From contig DASRMF010000010.1 in the NCBI GenBank assembly GCA_035648055.1, positions 1 through 24,346 on the forward strand: a stretch of DNA of 24,346 nucleotides. Direction: 5' to 3'. The translations under genes were made by a program, and so were the position numbers. The notes below the pieces were generated by a model, which was given only the letters and a program-made list of their open reading frames with translations, was not told where the DNA came from and ran no database searches. Within the stretch, counting starts at the first letter, position 1. The number at the start of each line of letters is the position of its first letter. This DNA comes from Sediminicultor sp035648055. GTDB taxonomy: Bacteria; Atribacterota; Phoenicimicrobiia; Phoenicimicrobiales; Phoenicimicrobiaceae. Positions 7,263 to 15,807 of the stretch are shown here, piece after piece.

Positions 7263-8627
7263 ATGTCTATTGATTTTAAAAGTAAAAATGAAAAATGTAT
7301 AGAAGTAGTAGATAAAGATAAAGAAGTAATTGCACCTTTTTCTCGAGTACCATATTACCCTTTTGCAATCAAAAGAGGATATGGTTCAATTGTTGAAGAT
7401 ATGGATGGAAATAAATTCATCGACTTCTTATCTAGTGCCGGTGCCCTAAATACCGGGCATTGTCATCCAAAAATTGTAAAAGCAATCAAAAATCAAACAG
7501 AACAATTTATATTATACACTCCGGCATATATGTATCATAAACCCTTAGTTGATCTTGCTGAAAAATTAATAGAAATTACACCGGGCAATTTTCCTAAAAA
7601 GGTGTCTTTTGGTCTTTCCGGTTCAGATGCTAATGATGGTGTAATTAAACTGACTCGAGCTTATACGGGTAGAACCAAAATTATCTCTTTTATTCGTTCT
7701 TATCATGGTTCGACTTATGGATCTATTAGTCTTTCTGCGCTAAGTCTTAATATGACAAGAAAGATTGGTCCTTTACTCCCTGAAATTTATCACATGCCTT
7801 TCCCTGATACTTACCGCAATCCCTTAGGGGGAGCACCGGAAGATGCCGGCAAAAATTGTCTTGATTATCTAAAATATGCCTTTGTTAATTATCTTCCTCC
7901 CGATGAAGTAGCTGCTGTTATTATTGAGCCAATTCAGGGAGATGCGGGGTTAGTAGTGCCACCTTTAGAGTATATGGAAGGTTTATATAAACTTTGTAAG
8001 GATAACGGGATTCTTTTTGTATCCGAAGAAGTTCAACAGGGAATGGGGAGAACGGGGAAATGGTTTGGAATCGAACATTTTGGTATTGAACCCGACCTTA
8101 TAGTGGTAGCCAAGGCCCTTGCTTCCGGATTACCCTTATCGGCTTTAATTGGAAGAGCGGAAATTATGGATTCTCTGGAGGCCCCAGCCCACCTGTTTAC
8201 CACTGCCGGTAACCCCGTATGCTGTGCGGCAGCCTTAGCGACTATTGAAGTTATCGAAGAGGAAAAATTAATGGAAAATGCTGTAAAGCTCTACAATATC
8301 GCTCTAGAGCGTTTTAATACTATGAAGGAGCGTTTTCCGATTATCGGAGAAGTAAGAGGCTTAGGGTTATCTATAGGAGTGGATTTAGTTAAAGATCCAC
8401 TAACTAAAGAGAGAAATAAGGAAGCAGCCGCAAAGATTTGTTATCGCGCCTGGCAAAAAGGATTGTTGCTATCCTTTTTTAGTAACTCAGTATTAAGAAT
8501 TCAACCCCCTTTAGTAATAACAGAAAAAGAGTTCAATAAAGGGATTGATATCATTGAAGAGTGTATGGTTGATTTGGAAAAAGGGTTACTTGGTGACGAT
8601 ATTTTAAGGACAACTAAGGGTTGGTAA
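7263..8627 (+). CDS. Class III PLP enzyme, isoleucine 2-epimerase / amino-acid racemase-like
   Basis: A 454-aa fold-type I PLP enzyme. The family is class III aminotransferases, but the motifs closely match what I recall of Lactobacillus isoleucine 2-epimerase and related broad amino-acid racemases: YTPAY (85-89), PGNFPKKVSFGLSGSDAND (107-125), SYHGSTYGS (146-154), NMTRKIGP (163-170), and APAHLFTTAGNPVC (307-320). The PLP-binding lysine is K284 in VVAKALASG. The usual DEVQ aspartate that contacts the PLP ring nitrogen is Glu here (E255 in SEEVQQGMGRTG). Expected role: interconversion of D- and L-amino acids in the cytoplasm; a true aminotransferase activity is the alternative. It lies behind the ykkC-type riboswitch and 75 bp before the D-aminopeptidase gene, which supports a D-amino-acid role. 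Start supported by GGGAGAG upstream. Confidence 0.85.
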   Translation: MSIDFKSKNEKCIEVVDKDKEVIAPFSRVPYYPFAIKRGYGSIVEDMDGNKFIDFLSSAGALNTGHCHPKIVKAIKNQTEQFILYTPAYMYHKPLVDLAEKLIEITPGNFPKKVSFGLSGSDANDGVIKLTRAYTGRTKIISFIRSYHGSTYGSISLSALSLNMTRKIGPLLPEIYHMPFPDTYRNPLGGAPEDAGKNCLDYLKYAFVNYLPPDEVAAVIIEPIQGDAGLVVPPLEYMEGLYKLCKDNGILFVSEEVQQGMGRTGKWFGIEHFGIEPDLIVVAKALASGLPLSALIGRAEIMDSLEAPAHLFTTAGNPVCCAAALATIEVIEEEKLMENAVKLYNIALERFNTMKERFPIIGEVRGLGLSIGVDLVKDPLTKERNKEAAAKICYRAWQKGLLLSFFSNSVLRIQPPLVITEKEFNKGIDIIEECMVDLEKGLLGDDILRTTKGW

Positions 8628-8702
8628 AATTTTAGTTAATTCTAAATAAAAATAGTTATGATTATCTAGCTTTTATTTAAAAAATATTACAAGGAGGATA
8701 AA

Positions 8703-9521
8703 ATGAAGGTTTTTATTTCGGCGGATATGGAAGGAATTACCGGTATCGTTCATTTTGATCAAGTTCTTTCGGAAAAAAAGGAATACAAACAAGCTCAAAA
8801 ACTAATGGTGGGTGATGTCAATGCAGCCATTGAAGGAGCATTGGAGGCAGGAGCAGAAGAGATTATTGTAAATGATTCACATGGTAAGATGACGAATATT
8901 ATTCTTTCCCAACTTAATCCTGTGGCTCACCTGATTTCAGGATTTGACAAACCATTATGTATGATGCAGGGCGTTGAAGGATATGATGCAGCACTTTTCA
9001 TAGGATATCATGCTAAGATTGGTACATTACATGCAATATTGGACCATACCTATTTCAGCTCTTTGGTAAATTGTGTGAGGTTAAATGGTACTGAAGTTGG
9101 TGAACCGGAAATTAATACGGTTCTTGCAGGCCATTTTAATGTTCCTGTTGTCTTTTTAAGTGGTGACGAGACTGTATGTCACGATGCTAAATCCTTTATA
9201 GGGGAACATCTTGAAACTGCAATAGTTAAGAAAGCTATTGGACGAGCGGCAGCCGAGTGTCTTCATCCAGACAAATCTCATCAGTTGATTAAGAAAGGAG
9301 TGAAGAAAGCACTTGATAGCCTTTCAACCGCGAAAACTCTTTATATAAATCTTCCCGTTACCTTTGAAGTAGAATTTTTTCTTACCCAGATGGCTGACCA
9401 GGCTTCCATCTATCCCTTTGCAGAGAGAATAAATGGACGAACTATTAAGGTGCAAGGAAAGACAGTTTTAGAAGGCTATCGGGCCTTTATGAGTATTTTG
9501 GAACTTGCTCGGATTTCGTGA
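8703..9521 (+). CDS. dppA: D-aminopeptidase, M55 family (DppA-like)
   Basis: A 272-aa zinc peptidase that removes N-terminal D-amino acids from short peptides. It matches Bacillus subtilis DppA in size and motifs: D8 and E10 (SADMEG), H60 (NDSHGKM), H104 (GYHA) and E134 (VGEPEIN) correspond to the dinuclear zinc ligands, and H115 (LDHT) to the catalytic histidine. No signal peptide, so it acts in the cytoplasm on imported peptides. ATG 8703 has an ideal AAGGAGG six bases upstream. It is the second gene of the riboswitch-controlled unit, after the epimerase and before binding protein 2, echoing the dpp operons in which dppA neighbours the peptide transporter. The symbol is used in the Bacillus sense (peptidase), not the E. 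coli sense (binding protein). Confidence 0.93.
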   Translation: MKVFISADMEGITGIVHFDQVLSEKKEYKQAQKLMVGDVNAAIEGALEAGAEEIIVNDSHGKMTNIILSQLNPVAHLISGFDKPLCMMQGVEGYDAALFIGYHAKIGTLHAILDHTYFSSLVNCVRLNGTEVGEPEINTVLAGHFNVPVVFLSGDETVCHDAKSFIGEHLETAIVKKAIGRAAAECLHPDKSHQLIKKGVKKALDSLSTAKTLYINLPVTFEVEFFLTQMADQASIYPFAERINGRTIKVQGKTVLEGYRAFMSILELARIS

Positions 9522-9705
9522 GATGGAGAGCTTGATTATAACAAATAAAAAATTCTTTTAGTATGATTAAATTTAAATTAGGAAGCGTAACAAGATTACT
9601 AAGAGAAGAGATAAGGAGGGATAAAATTATAGAATAAAGAAGGAAAATTATTTAGCTGTTTAAACTAATTATTTCAATTAAAAAAATTAAGAAAGGAAGG
9701 TAAAA

Positions 9706-11340
9706 ATGAAAAGTAAAGTATTTATGATTTTGTTTATAAGTTTGGTTTTAATGTTTGGGGCAATAAGTATTGCTTCTGCAAGTGGAACTTTTGTGTTTGC
9801 TACCAGTGGAGATGCTACAAGCTTAGATCCAGGAGATGTAACTGATAATGAATCTATGGAGAGGATGGATAACATTTTTGAATGTTTAGTTGGGTTTAAA
9901 CCGGGTACTACAGAAATACAACCTTGGTTAGCTACTTCATGGGATATATCATCAGATGGAAAGGAAATTGTCTTTCATTTGAGAAAAGGGGTTAAATTTC
10001 ACGATGGTACAGACTTTAATGCTGATGCAGTAGTATTTTCCTTTGCCCGACAATATGATACCAATCATCCTTATTATGAATATGGCGAATGGGCACTATG
10101 GAAAGCTCTACTCGGAGCTATAGAGAAGGCAGTAAAAATTGACGATTATACAGTAAAGATTGTTCTAAGAAGAAAAAATGCTGCAACAATAACAAGTCTT
10201 ACAATGATGTATGCAGTTGCTATCGTGAGCCCTGCGAATGCAGAGAAATATAAAGAAGATGCCTTTAAGCATCCCTGTGGTACCGGTCCTTTCAAATTTG
10301 TAGAATGGGCAAAAGATGACCACATCACCTTGGAAGCTAACGAAAACTATTGGGGAGGAAAGCCTAAACTGGACAAATTAATCTTTAAAGTTATACCTGA
10401 TCCTTCAGCCAGACTTATGGCTTTAGAAGTAGGCGAAGCTCAGGGTATAGAATATCCCAATCCCGCTGACTTTGAGAGGATAAAGGCTAACAAAGATTTA
10501 GTACTTATGAGTGCAGCAGGAATGAATATCGGATATATGGCGATAAATACAGGTTATGGATATAAAGATGCTAATGAAAATGGAGTACGAGACCCAGATG
10601 AACCTTGGGTTAAAACTCCGGGATACCTTGAGCCTCTTACCAAGAAAAAAGTAAGACAGGCAATTAATATGGCTATTGATAAACAATCAATAGTGGATAA
10701 TATTTATATGGGAACAGCAGTTAAGGCTAAGAACGGAATGCCTCCCTTTATGTTGGGCTACAATGATGCAGTAGAAGATTATCCTTATGATCCAGAAAAA
10801 GCTAAAGTACTATTGGCAGAAGCAGGATATCCCGATGGTTTTGATGTAACTTTATATGTAATGCCGGTATCCAGAGCTTATATGTTTGATCCTCCTAAAA
10901 TCGGAGAGGCTATTCAGAGTTATTTAGCTGCTGTGGGTATAAAGGTAGAATTCTATCAGGCTGACTGGGGAACCTATCTCCAAGAGGTTGAAGCTGGAAA
11001 ACACCAGATGTGTCTTTTAGGAATTACCGGCGATACTGGAGATACAGATGACTTTATGAGTTATTGCTATGCACCAAACTCTGCGGCAATAGGAACAGCT
11101 TCCAACCAAGCCTTCTATAATAATGAAGAAGTTCAAAAATTAATTTCTAAGTCATTGCAAACTTACGATAAGGCCGAGAGAGCAGAATATTATAAGAAAG
11201 TGCAGGAAATAATACATGAAGATGCTCCTTGGGTTTATTTAGCTCATGCAAATCAGAGTTTAGTCTTTAGTGCGAGCGTACACGATTTTGTTCTTTACCC
11301 TACATCAAGAATGTTCTTCTACCCGGTGTGGATTGAATAG
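9706..11340 (+). CDS. Periplasmic oligopeptide-binding protein, family 5 (copy 2)
   Basis: A 544-aa paralogue of the 5154-6788 product with the same architecture: Sec signal peptide cut near ASA at residue 26, no lipobox; LRKGVKFHDGTDF, HPCGTGPFKFVEW and VRQAINMAIDKQS signatures; and the same inserted loop (D288-x-N-x-N-G-x-x-D296-x-D-E). Similarity is strongest in the middle and C-terminal lobe and weaker around residues 120-175 and 480-520, where ligand preference may differ. The leader (AGAATAAA and GGAAAATTATTTA boxes, then AAGGAAGG before ATG) also resembles that of copy 1. It lies 184 bp after dppA and is followed by two hairpins and a new promoter, so its mRNA level can be set apart from the permease genes. 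Confidence 0.93.
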   Translation: MKSKVFMILFISLVLMFGAISIASASGTFVFATSGDATSLDPGDVTDNESMERMDNIFECLVGFKPGTTEIQPWLATSWDISSDGKEIVFHLRKGVKFHDGTDFNADAVVFSFARQYDTNHPYYEYGEWALWKALLGAIEKAVKIDDYTVKIVLRRKNAATITSLTMMYAVAIVSPANAEKYKEDAFKHPCGTGPFKFVEWAKDDHITLEANENYWGGKPKLDKLIFKVIPDPSARLMALEVGEAQGIEYPNPADFERIKANKDLVLMSAAGMNIGYMAINTGYGYKDANENGVRDPDEPWVKTPGYLEPLTKKKVRQAINMAIDKQSIVDNIYMGTAVKAKNGMPPFMLGYNDAVEDYPYDPEKAKVLLAEAGYPDGFDVTLYVMPVSRAYMFDPPKIGEAIQSYLAAVGIKVEFYQADWGTYLQEVEAGKHQMCLLGITGDTGDTDDFMSYCYAPNSAAIGTASNQAFYNNEEVQKLISKSLQTYDKAERAEYYKKVQEIIHEDAPWVYLAHANQSLVFSASVHDFVLYPTSRMFFYPVWIE

Positions 11341-11371
11341 ATAGGATTTTTCTGAATTGATTTTTTGTTAA

Positions 11372-11404
11372 TTAGAAAGGGGTGATTTACTCGCCCCTTT
11401 CTAA
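11372..11404 (+). terminator. 3' hairpin after binding-protein gene 2
   Basis: A 14-bp stem, 11372-11385 with 11391-11404, loop TTTAC, one G-U pair. Homologous to the hairpin at 6821-6849, with flanking sequence also conserved. No T-run follows. Confidence 0.7.
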
Positions 11405-11436
11405 GAGTAAGATACTAGAAAATCAAATCTGAATAC

Positions 11437-11466
11437 AAAAAATGTGCTTTCTCAGTCACATTTTTT
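11437..11466. terminator. Bidirectional terminator-like hairpin before the permease operon
   Basis: AAAAAATGTG (11437-11446) pairs perfectly with CACATTTTTT (11457-11466), loop of 10 bases, ending in a T-run. It lies between binding protein 2 and the permease promoter. Confidence 0.55.
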
Positions 11467-11477
11467 ATATTTTATTA

Positions 11478-11505
11478 TTGCATTATGATGGGTAAAAAGT
11501 ATAAT
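11478..11505 (+). promoter_or_regulatory. Promoter of the dppBCD-oppF operon
   Basis: TTGCAT (11478-11483), 16-base spacer, TATAAT (11500-11505). A second TATAAT lies at 11514-11519. It gives the transporter core its own transcription start after the upstream hairpins. Confidence 0.65.
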
Positions 11506-11542
11506 AGTATAAGTATAATTAAAAACAGATAGGAATTAGTTG

Positions 11543-12547
11543 ATGAAGTGGTATATTACCAAAAGATTATTAATGTTAATCCCGGTGCTATTAGGAGTTT
11601 CCATCCTCGCCTTTTCTTTAATTCGTTTAGCCCCCGGTGACCCGGCAGTAACCATAGCCGGACAACATGCTTCTCCTCAGGTTATCAGTGCTATCAGAGA
11701 AAAATACGGGTTAAATAAACCTCTTACTACTCAATATTGGGTCTGGCTAAAACAAGTTTTACATGGGGATTTAGGGCGTTCTATAGTTTCGAATGAATAT
11801 GTAGCTAAAGAGATATTGGAGAGATTTCCTAATACAGTTGAACTTACCCTGCTTTCTATGATCTTTGCTATAACCATCGGTTGTATTGCCGGAATTGTCT
11901 CTGCCTCACGGCAGTATTCGGTTTTTGACTACAGTTTTATGGGGCTTGCTATCTTCGGGGTGTCTATGCCCGTTTTCTGGTTGGGAATTATGTTGATGAT
12001 GATTTTCGGGGTATGGTTGAGATGGCTGCCTATTAGTGGACGGATAAGTATGATGATATCTTTCCAGCGAATTACCGGTTTTTACCTGTTGGATAGCCTT
12101 ATTACCGGTAATTTTGCAGCATTTTTTAGTTCGCTTCGTTATTTAATCTTACCTTCTGTTGCTCTGTCTACTATACCGATGGCTACTATTGCCCGGGTAA
12201 CCAGGTCAAGCATGTTAGAAGTATTAAGGCAGGATTTTATTAGAACAGAGAGAGCTAAAGGATTACCAGAGAGAGTGGTAATCTATAAACACGCAGTAAG
12301 AAATGCCATGATCCCGGTAATTACTGTAATCGGATTAAATTTTGGTTTGCTATTGGCAGGTGCTATTTTAACCGAAACGGTTTTTTCCTGGCCGGGAATC
12401 GGAAGGTATGTGATAAACGCAGTAAATATGAGAGATTATCCTGTGGTACAGGGATGTGTATTATTTTTTGCTTTAATGTTTGTCATTGTGAATTTAATAA
12501 CTGATATTATTTATGTTTATATTGATCCAAGAATTCATTACGGGTAG
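11543..12547 (+). CDS. dppB: Peptide ABC transporter permease, DppB/OppB type
   Basis: A 334-aa inner-membrane permease with six predicted transmembrane segments, starting with YITKRLLMLIPVLLGVSILAF. The family marks are APGDPA near the N-terminus, LRWLPISGR, and the ATPase-docking EAA loop RTERAKGLPERVVIYKHAVRNA, ending with the typical YIDPRIHYG. The open frame could begin at TTG 11540, but ATG 11543 is preferred, with ATAGGA 8 bases upstream. It forms the pore with the dppC product, whose gene starts 8 bp after this stop. Confidence 0.93.
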   Translation: MKWYITKRLLMLIPVLLGVSILAFSLIRLAPGDPAVTIAGQHASPQVISAIREKYGLNKPLTTQYWVWLKQVLHGDLGRSIVSNEYVAKEILERFPNTVELTLLSMIFAITIGCIAGIVSASRQYSVFDYSFMGLAIFGVSMPVFWLGIMLMMIFGVWLRWLPISGRISMMISFQRITGFYLLDSLITGNFAAFFSSLRYLILPSVALSTIPMATIARVTRSSMLEVLRQDFIRTERAKGLPERVVIYKHAVRNAMIPVITVIGLNFGLLLAGAILTETVFSWPGIGRYVINAVNMRDYPVVQGCVLFFALMFVIVNLITDIIYVYIDPRIHYG

Positions 12548-12555
12548 GTAAAAAA

Positions 12556-13437
12556 ATGGAAAGAATAAGAGAAACTAAAACCCAAGAATTAATAAGAAGG
12601 CTTAAATATAATAAATCAGCAGTCTTTGGTCTGGCAATTGTTGTTATACTAATTTTATGTGCCATTTTTGCTAATGTTATTGCTCCTAATAGTCCTACTC
12701 CTTCTCCTCCGGAGCTTTCTAATGCTTTAAAACCAGGATTTTGGAGCGAAGATGGAATAGAAGGTATGCCCTTAGGGGCTGATGGCCTGGGGAGATGTGT
12801 TTTAAGTAGAATTCTTTATGGAGCAAGAGTCAGTTTAACCGCTGGTTTTGTAGCAGTGGGCATTGCCATGTTTCTGGGAATAACATTTGGAGTAATAGCA
12901 GGCTATTATGGCGGATGGGTAGATGCACTTATTATGAGAATTGTAGACATTATGTTTGCCTTTCCAGCATTACTATTGGCTATTGTAATTGTCACTGTTT
13001 TGGGACAAGGATTATCTAAGGCAATGATAGCAATAGGTATAGTCTATACCCCTCAGATGGCAAGGATTATTAGGAGTTCGGTACTTTATATTAAAGAGAT
13101 GGAATATATTGAAGTTCAGAAGGCAATCGGGTCGAGCGATGCAAGAATTATCTTTCGCCATGTCCTCCCCAACAGTATCGCCCCGGTTATTGTATACGGC
13201 ACCCTGATGTTGGCTACTGCCATTTTAGACTGTGCAGCTCTCGGTTTTTTAGGGTTAGGAGCTCAACCTCCCACTCCGGAATGGGGCGCTATGCTCGCTA
13301 GAAGCTATTCCTATATTGTAAGTGGCGCATGGTGGGCAGCAACATTTCCCGGAATAGCGATATTATTTTCTGTTATAGGTCTCAACCTATTAGGAGACGG
13401 TTTGCGGGATATCTTAGACCCCCGGCTTAAAACTTAA
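12556..13437 (+). CDS. dppC: Peptide ABC transporter permease, DppC/OppC type
   Basis: A 293-aa inner-membrane permease. The OppC N-terminal transmembrane segment is at about 22-43 (VFGLAIVVILILCAIFANVIAP), followed by a periplasmic loop and the signature PLGADGLGRCVLSRILYGARVSL. Five more membrane segments follow, with the EAA loop YIEVQKAIGSSDARIIFRHVLPNS and the end GDGLRDILDPRLK. The gene is 8 bp after dppB and translationally close; GTAGGTA overlapping the dppB stop is the likely ribosome site. It pairs with DppB. Confidence 0.93.
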   Translation: MERIRETKTQELIRRLKYNKSAVFGLAIVVILILCAIFANVIAPNSPTPSPPELSNALKPGFWSEDGIEGMPLGADGLGRCVLSRILYGARVSLTAGFVAVGIAMFLGITFGVIAGYYGGWVDALIMRIVDIMFAFPALLLAIVIVTVLGQGLSKAMIAIGIVYTPQMARIIRSSVLYIKEMEYIEVQKAIGSSDARIIFRHVLPNSIAPVIVYGTLMLATAILDCAALGFLGLGAQPPTPEWGAMLARSYSYIVSGAWWAATFPGIAILFSVIGLNLLGDGLRDILDPRLKT

Positions 13438-13441
13438 AAAA

Positions 13442-13466
13442 AGAACAGGGGACGGCTATCTGTTCC
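13442..13466. repeat. REP-like palindrome between dppC and dppD
   Basis: GAACAG (13443-13448) pairs with CTGTTC (13460-13465) around a GGGGACGGCTAT centre. The AGAACAGGGGACGG core recalls extragenic palindromes common in many anaerobe genomes, as I remember them. No T-run, so not an obvious terminator. Confidence 0.45.
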
Positions 13467-13502
13467 TCTAAATTTATGAAATAGGATAAAATAAGATAAG
13501 AT

Positions 13503-14486
13503 ATGAAAACATTACTGGAAATAAAAAATTTAAAAACTCACTTTTTTACCCATGAAGGTACAGTAAAGGCTGTAGATGGAGTTAGTTTCAAAATTAATCA
13601 AGGGGAAACTTTAGGAATTGTAGGAGAATCCGGAAGTGGTAAGAGTGTCACTGCCCTGTCGGTTATGAGATTAATTCCTCATCCTCCGGGAAAGATTGTA
13701 GGGGGAGAAATATATTTTGAAGGCAAGGACCTCTTAAAGTTAGATGATAAAGAAATTAGAAAGATGAGAGGTAAGAAAATATCTATGATCTTCCAGGAAC
13801 CCATGACTTCATTAGACCCGGTATTCACTATCGGTAATGAAATTGGGGAAGTCATTCAATTGCATCAGGGGTTAAATAAAGAAGAAGCTAGAAAAAAGTC
13901 TATAGAGATATTAAAGATTGTAGGAATGCCGGATGTAGAGAAGAGAATAGATAATTACCCTCATGAGTTATCCGGGGGGATGAGGCAGAGAGTGATGATT
14001 GCCATGGCTCTATCCTGTAATCCTACCTTGCTTATTGCTGATGAACCTACCACTGCCCTTGATGTTACCATTCAAGCCCAGATTTTAAGATTAATTAATG
14101 AATTAAAAGGTGAATTTGGTGCATCGGTGATGTTAATAACTCATGATCTGGGAGTCATTGCTGAAATGTGTGATAATGTAGCGGTGATGTATGCCGGGCA
14201 TATTGTAGAATATACCGATGTATATACACTTTTCAATAATCCTCTCCACCCTTATACTAAAGGGTTAAATAAATCAATACCCAGAATGAATGTTGAAGTG
14301 GAACATCTTGATGCAATTCCGGGTGTAGTCCCCAATCTCCTTGATTTACCTTCAGGATGTCCGTTTCATCCCAGATGTGATTTCAGTTTTAAAAAATGTG
14401 TTGAAGAGATGCCGGAGCTGATAGAGATAGAAAACTCTCATTTGGTGAGATGTCATTTACTCAAGAAGACAATAAGGAGCAAATAA
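13503..14486 (+). CDS. dppD: Peptide ABC transporter ATPase, DppD/OppD type
   Basis: A 327-aa cytoplasmic ATPase. Walker A GESGSGKS (41-48), Q-loop Q98, signature LSGGMRQR (157-164) and Walker B LLIADEP (177-183) with catalytic E181 are intact. The C-terminal oligopeptide/HPY domain has the cysteine pattern GCPFHPRC...KKC...RC, which in some DppD proteins binds a 4Fe-4S cluster. Only weak ribosome-site sequence precedes ATG 13503, although an upstream ATG at 13476 hits a stop at once. The 65-bp gap to dppC holds a REP-like palindrome. It pairs with the OppF-type ATPase encoded next. Confidence 0.93.
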   Translation: MKTLLEIKNLKTHFFTHEGTVKAVDGVSFKINQGETLGIVGESGSGKSVTALSVMRLIPHPPGKIVGGEIYFEGKDLLKLDDKEIRKMRGKKISMIFQEPMTSLDPVFTIGNEIGEVIQLHQGLNKEEARKKSIEILKIVGMPDVEKRIDNYPHELSGGMRQRVMIAMALSCNPTLLIADEPTTALDVTIQAQILRLINELKGEFGASVMLITHDLGVIAEMCDNVAVMYAGHIVEYTDVYTLFNNPLHPYTKGLNKSIPRMNVEVEHLDAIPGVVPNLLDLPSGCPFHPRCDFSFKKCVEEMPELIEIENSHLVRCHLLKKTIRSK

Positions 14487-14491
14487 GTAGA

Positions 14492-15454
14492 ATGGAAAGA
14501 TTGGTAGAAGTTAAAAATCTAAAAAAATGGTTCTGGTTAGGCAAATCACCTTTAGGCAAAAAAATAGCAGTTAGGGCTGTAGATGATGTAAGCTTTTATA
14601 TAGAGAAGAAAGAAGTTCTTGGTCTCGTGGGAGAATCAGGATGCGGAAAGACTACCTGTGGGAAAACTATACTGCGAATATTAGACCCGACAGAAGGTAA
14701 AATATATTTTAATGGTCAGGAAATAACTCATACAAGAAAAAAAGAGATGTTAAAATTTAGAAAAAAAATGATGATTATCTATCAGGATCCCTTTGGTTCT
14801 CTTGATCCCAGAATGACCATAGGAACAACTATTGCTGAACCGATGGAAGTACATAAGATCGGTTCTAAAAAAGAACAAGAAGAGAGGGTAATTGAGATTA
14901 TGGAAAAGGTTGGTCTTCTACCAGACCAGATAAGCAGATACCCTCACGAATTTAGTGGCGGCCAAAGGCAGAGAATAGGGATTGCCAGAGCTTTAGCAAC
15001 TAACCCGGAATTTATAGTTGCCGATGAATGTGTATCAGCTCTGGATGTTTCCATTCAAGCCCAGATTATTAATTTATTACAGGATTTACAGAAAGAATTT
15101 GGACTTACCCTTTTATTTGTAGCTCATGATTTAAGTGTAATAAAACATATATGTGATAGAGTCGCAGTAATGTATTTAGGGAAGATAGTAGAAACTGCCC
15201 CCAAAAAAGAATTATTTAGTAACCCTAAACATCCTTATACCCAGGCATTACTTTCAGCCATACCTATTCCTGACCCCAAACTTAGAAAAAAAGGTCAGAT
15301 TTTGATGGGCGATGTTCCCAGCCCCGTAAATCCTCCTTCCGGATGTCGATTTCATACCAGATGCCCTCATGTAAAAACTGTATGCAAAGAAGAAGAACCG
15401 GAACTGAAATGTTCTGAAAATAATCATTATATAGCCTGCCATCTGTTTTCCTAA
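14492..15454 (+). CDS. oppF: Peptide ABC transporter ATPase, DppF/OppF type
   Basis: A 320-aa ATPase partner of DppD. Walker A GESGCGKT (47-54), signature FSGGQRQR (154-161), Walker B FIVADEC (174-180) with catalytic E179 followed by Cys rather than the usual Pro, then SALDVSIQAQ. The C-terminal domain has the GCRFHTRCP...C...C cysteine set. The frame is open back to ATG 14450, which would overlap dppD by 37 bases and add 14 atypical residues. ATG 14492 is preferred because it lies 5 bases after the dppD stop, follows AAGGAG, and begins with the conserved LVEVKNLKKWF. Last gene of the transporter operon. Confidence 0.92.
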   Translation: MERLVEVKNLKKWFWLGKSPLGKKIAVRAVDDVSFYIEKKEVLGLVGESGCGKTTCGKTILRILDPTEGKIYFNGQEITHTRKKEMLKFRKKMMIIYQDPFGSLDPRMTIGTTIAEPMEVHKIGSKKEQEERVIEIMEKVGLLPDQISRYPHEFSGGQRQRIGIARALATNPEFIVADECVSALDVSIQAQIINLLQDLQKEFGLTLLFVAHDLSVIKHICDRVAVMYLGKIVETAPKKELFSNPKHPYTQALLSAIPIPDPKLRKKGQILMGDVPSPVNPPSGCRFHTRCPHVKTVCKEEEPELKCSENNHYIACHLFS

Positions 15455-15613
15455 ATGGTTAGATAAAATTAATAACTTATATTATTAATTCTTCCCATCT
15501 ATTTTTTGATAGATAATTGGCTAATATTATATTCTCTCTCCAATTCCTTCAGAATTATATATCTAATCCTATTTCCTAATCCTGTTAATGTAAACTTTCA
15601 TTCCTTTTCTTCA

Positions 15614-15738
15614 CGCGATACTCAATACTCAATACGAATTTATTCTGATTCTTGGGTTTTATTCTCTTTACGAGATACGATTCACGAGATAGCCCTACGT
15701 ATTAATTATCCGATTCATCAATTGACCAATTGAATTTA
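15614..15738. repeat. Degenerate 7-bp-periodic repeat tract A
   Basis: Heptads CTCAATA at 15621-15627 and 15628-15634 are identical. TACGAGA, TACGATT, CACGAGA and TAGCCCT then follow in register from 15669 to 15696. Two CAATT units 8 bases apart lie at 15719 and 15727. Confidence 0.65.
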
Positions 15739-15807
15739 ACTTATTAGTTAGTCGTTTTATTTATAGTGCTTATTGCAATGTTCCCCTATTTCTTTTTTTA
15801 AGTTTTA

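Noticed and set aside
14450..14491. Upstream start for the OppF-type ATPase
   Set aside because: Would overlap dppD and add residues atypical of the family; ATG 14492 has better spacing and starts with the conserved region.
15506..15733. Open frame of 75 codons
   Set aside because: Runs through the periodic repeat tract, has no ribosome site and shows low-complexity composition from the repeats; not a credible gene.
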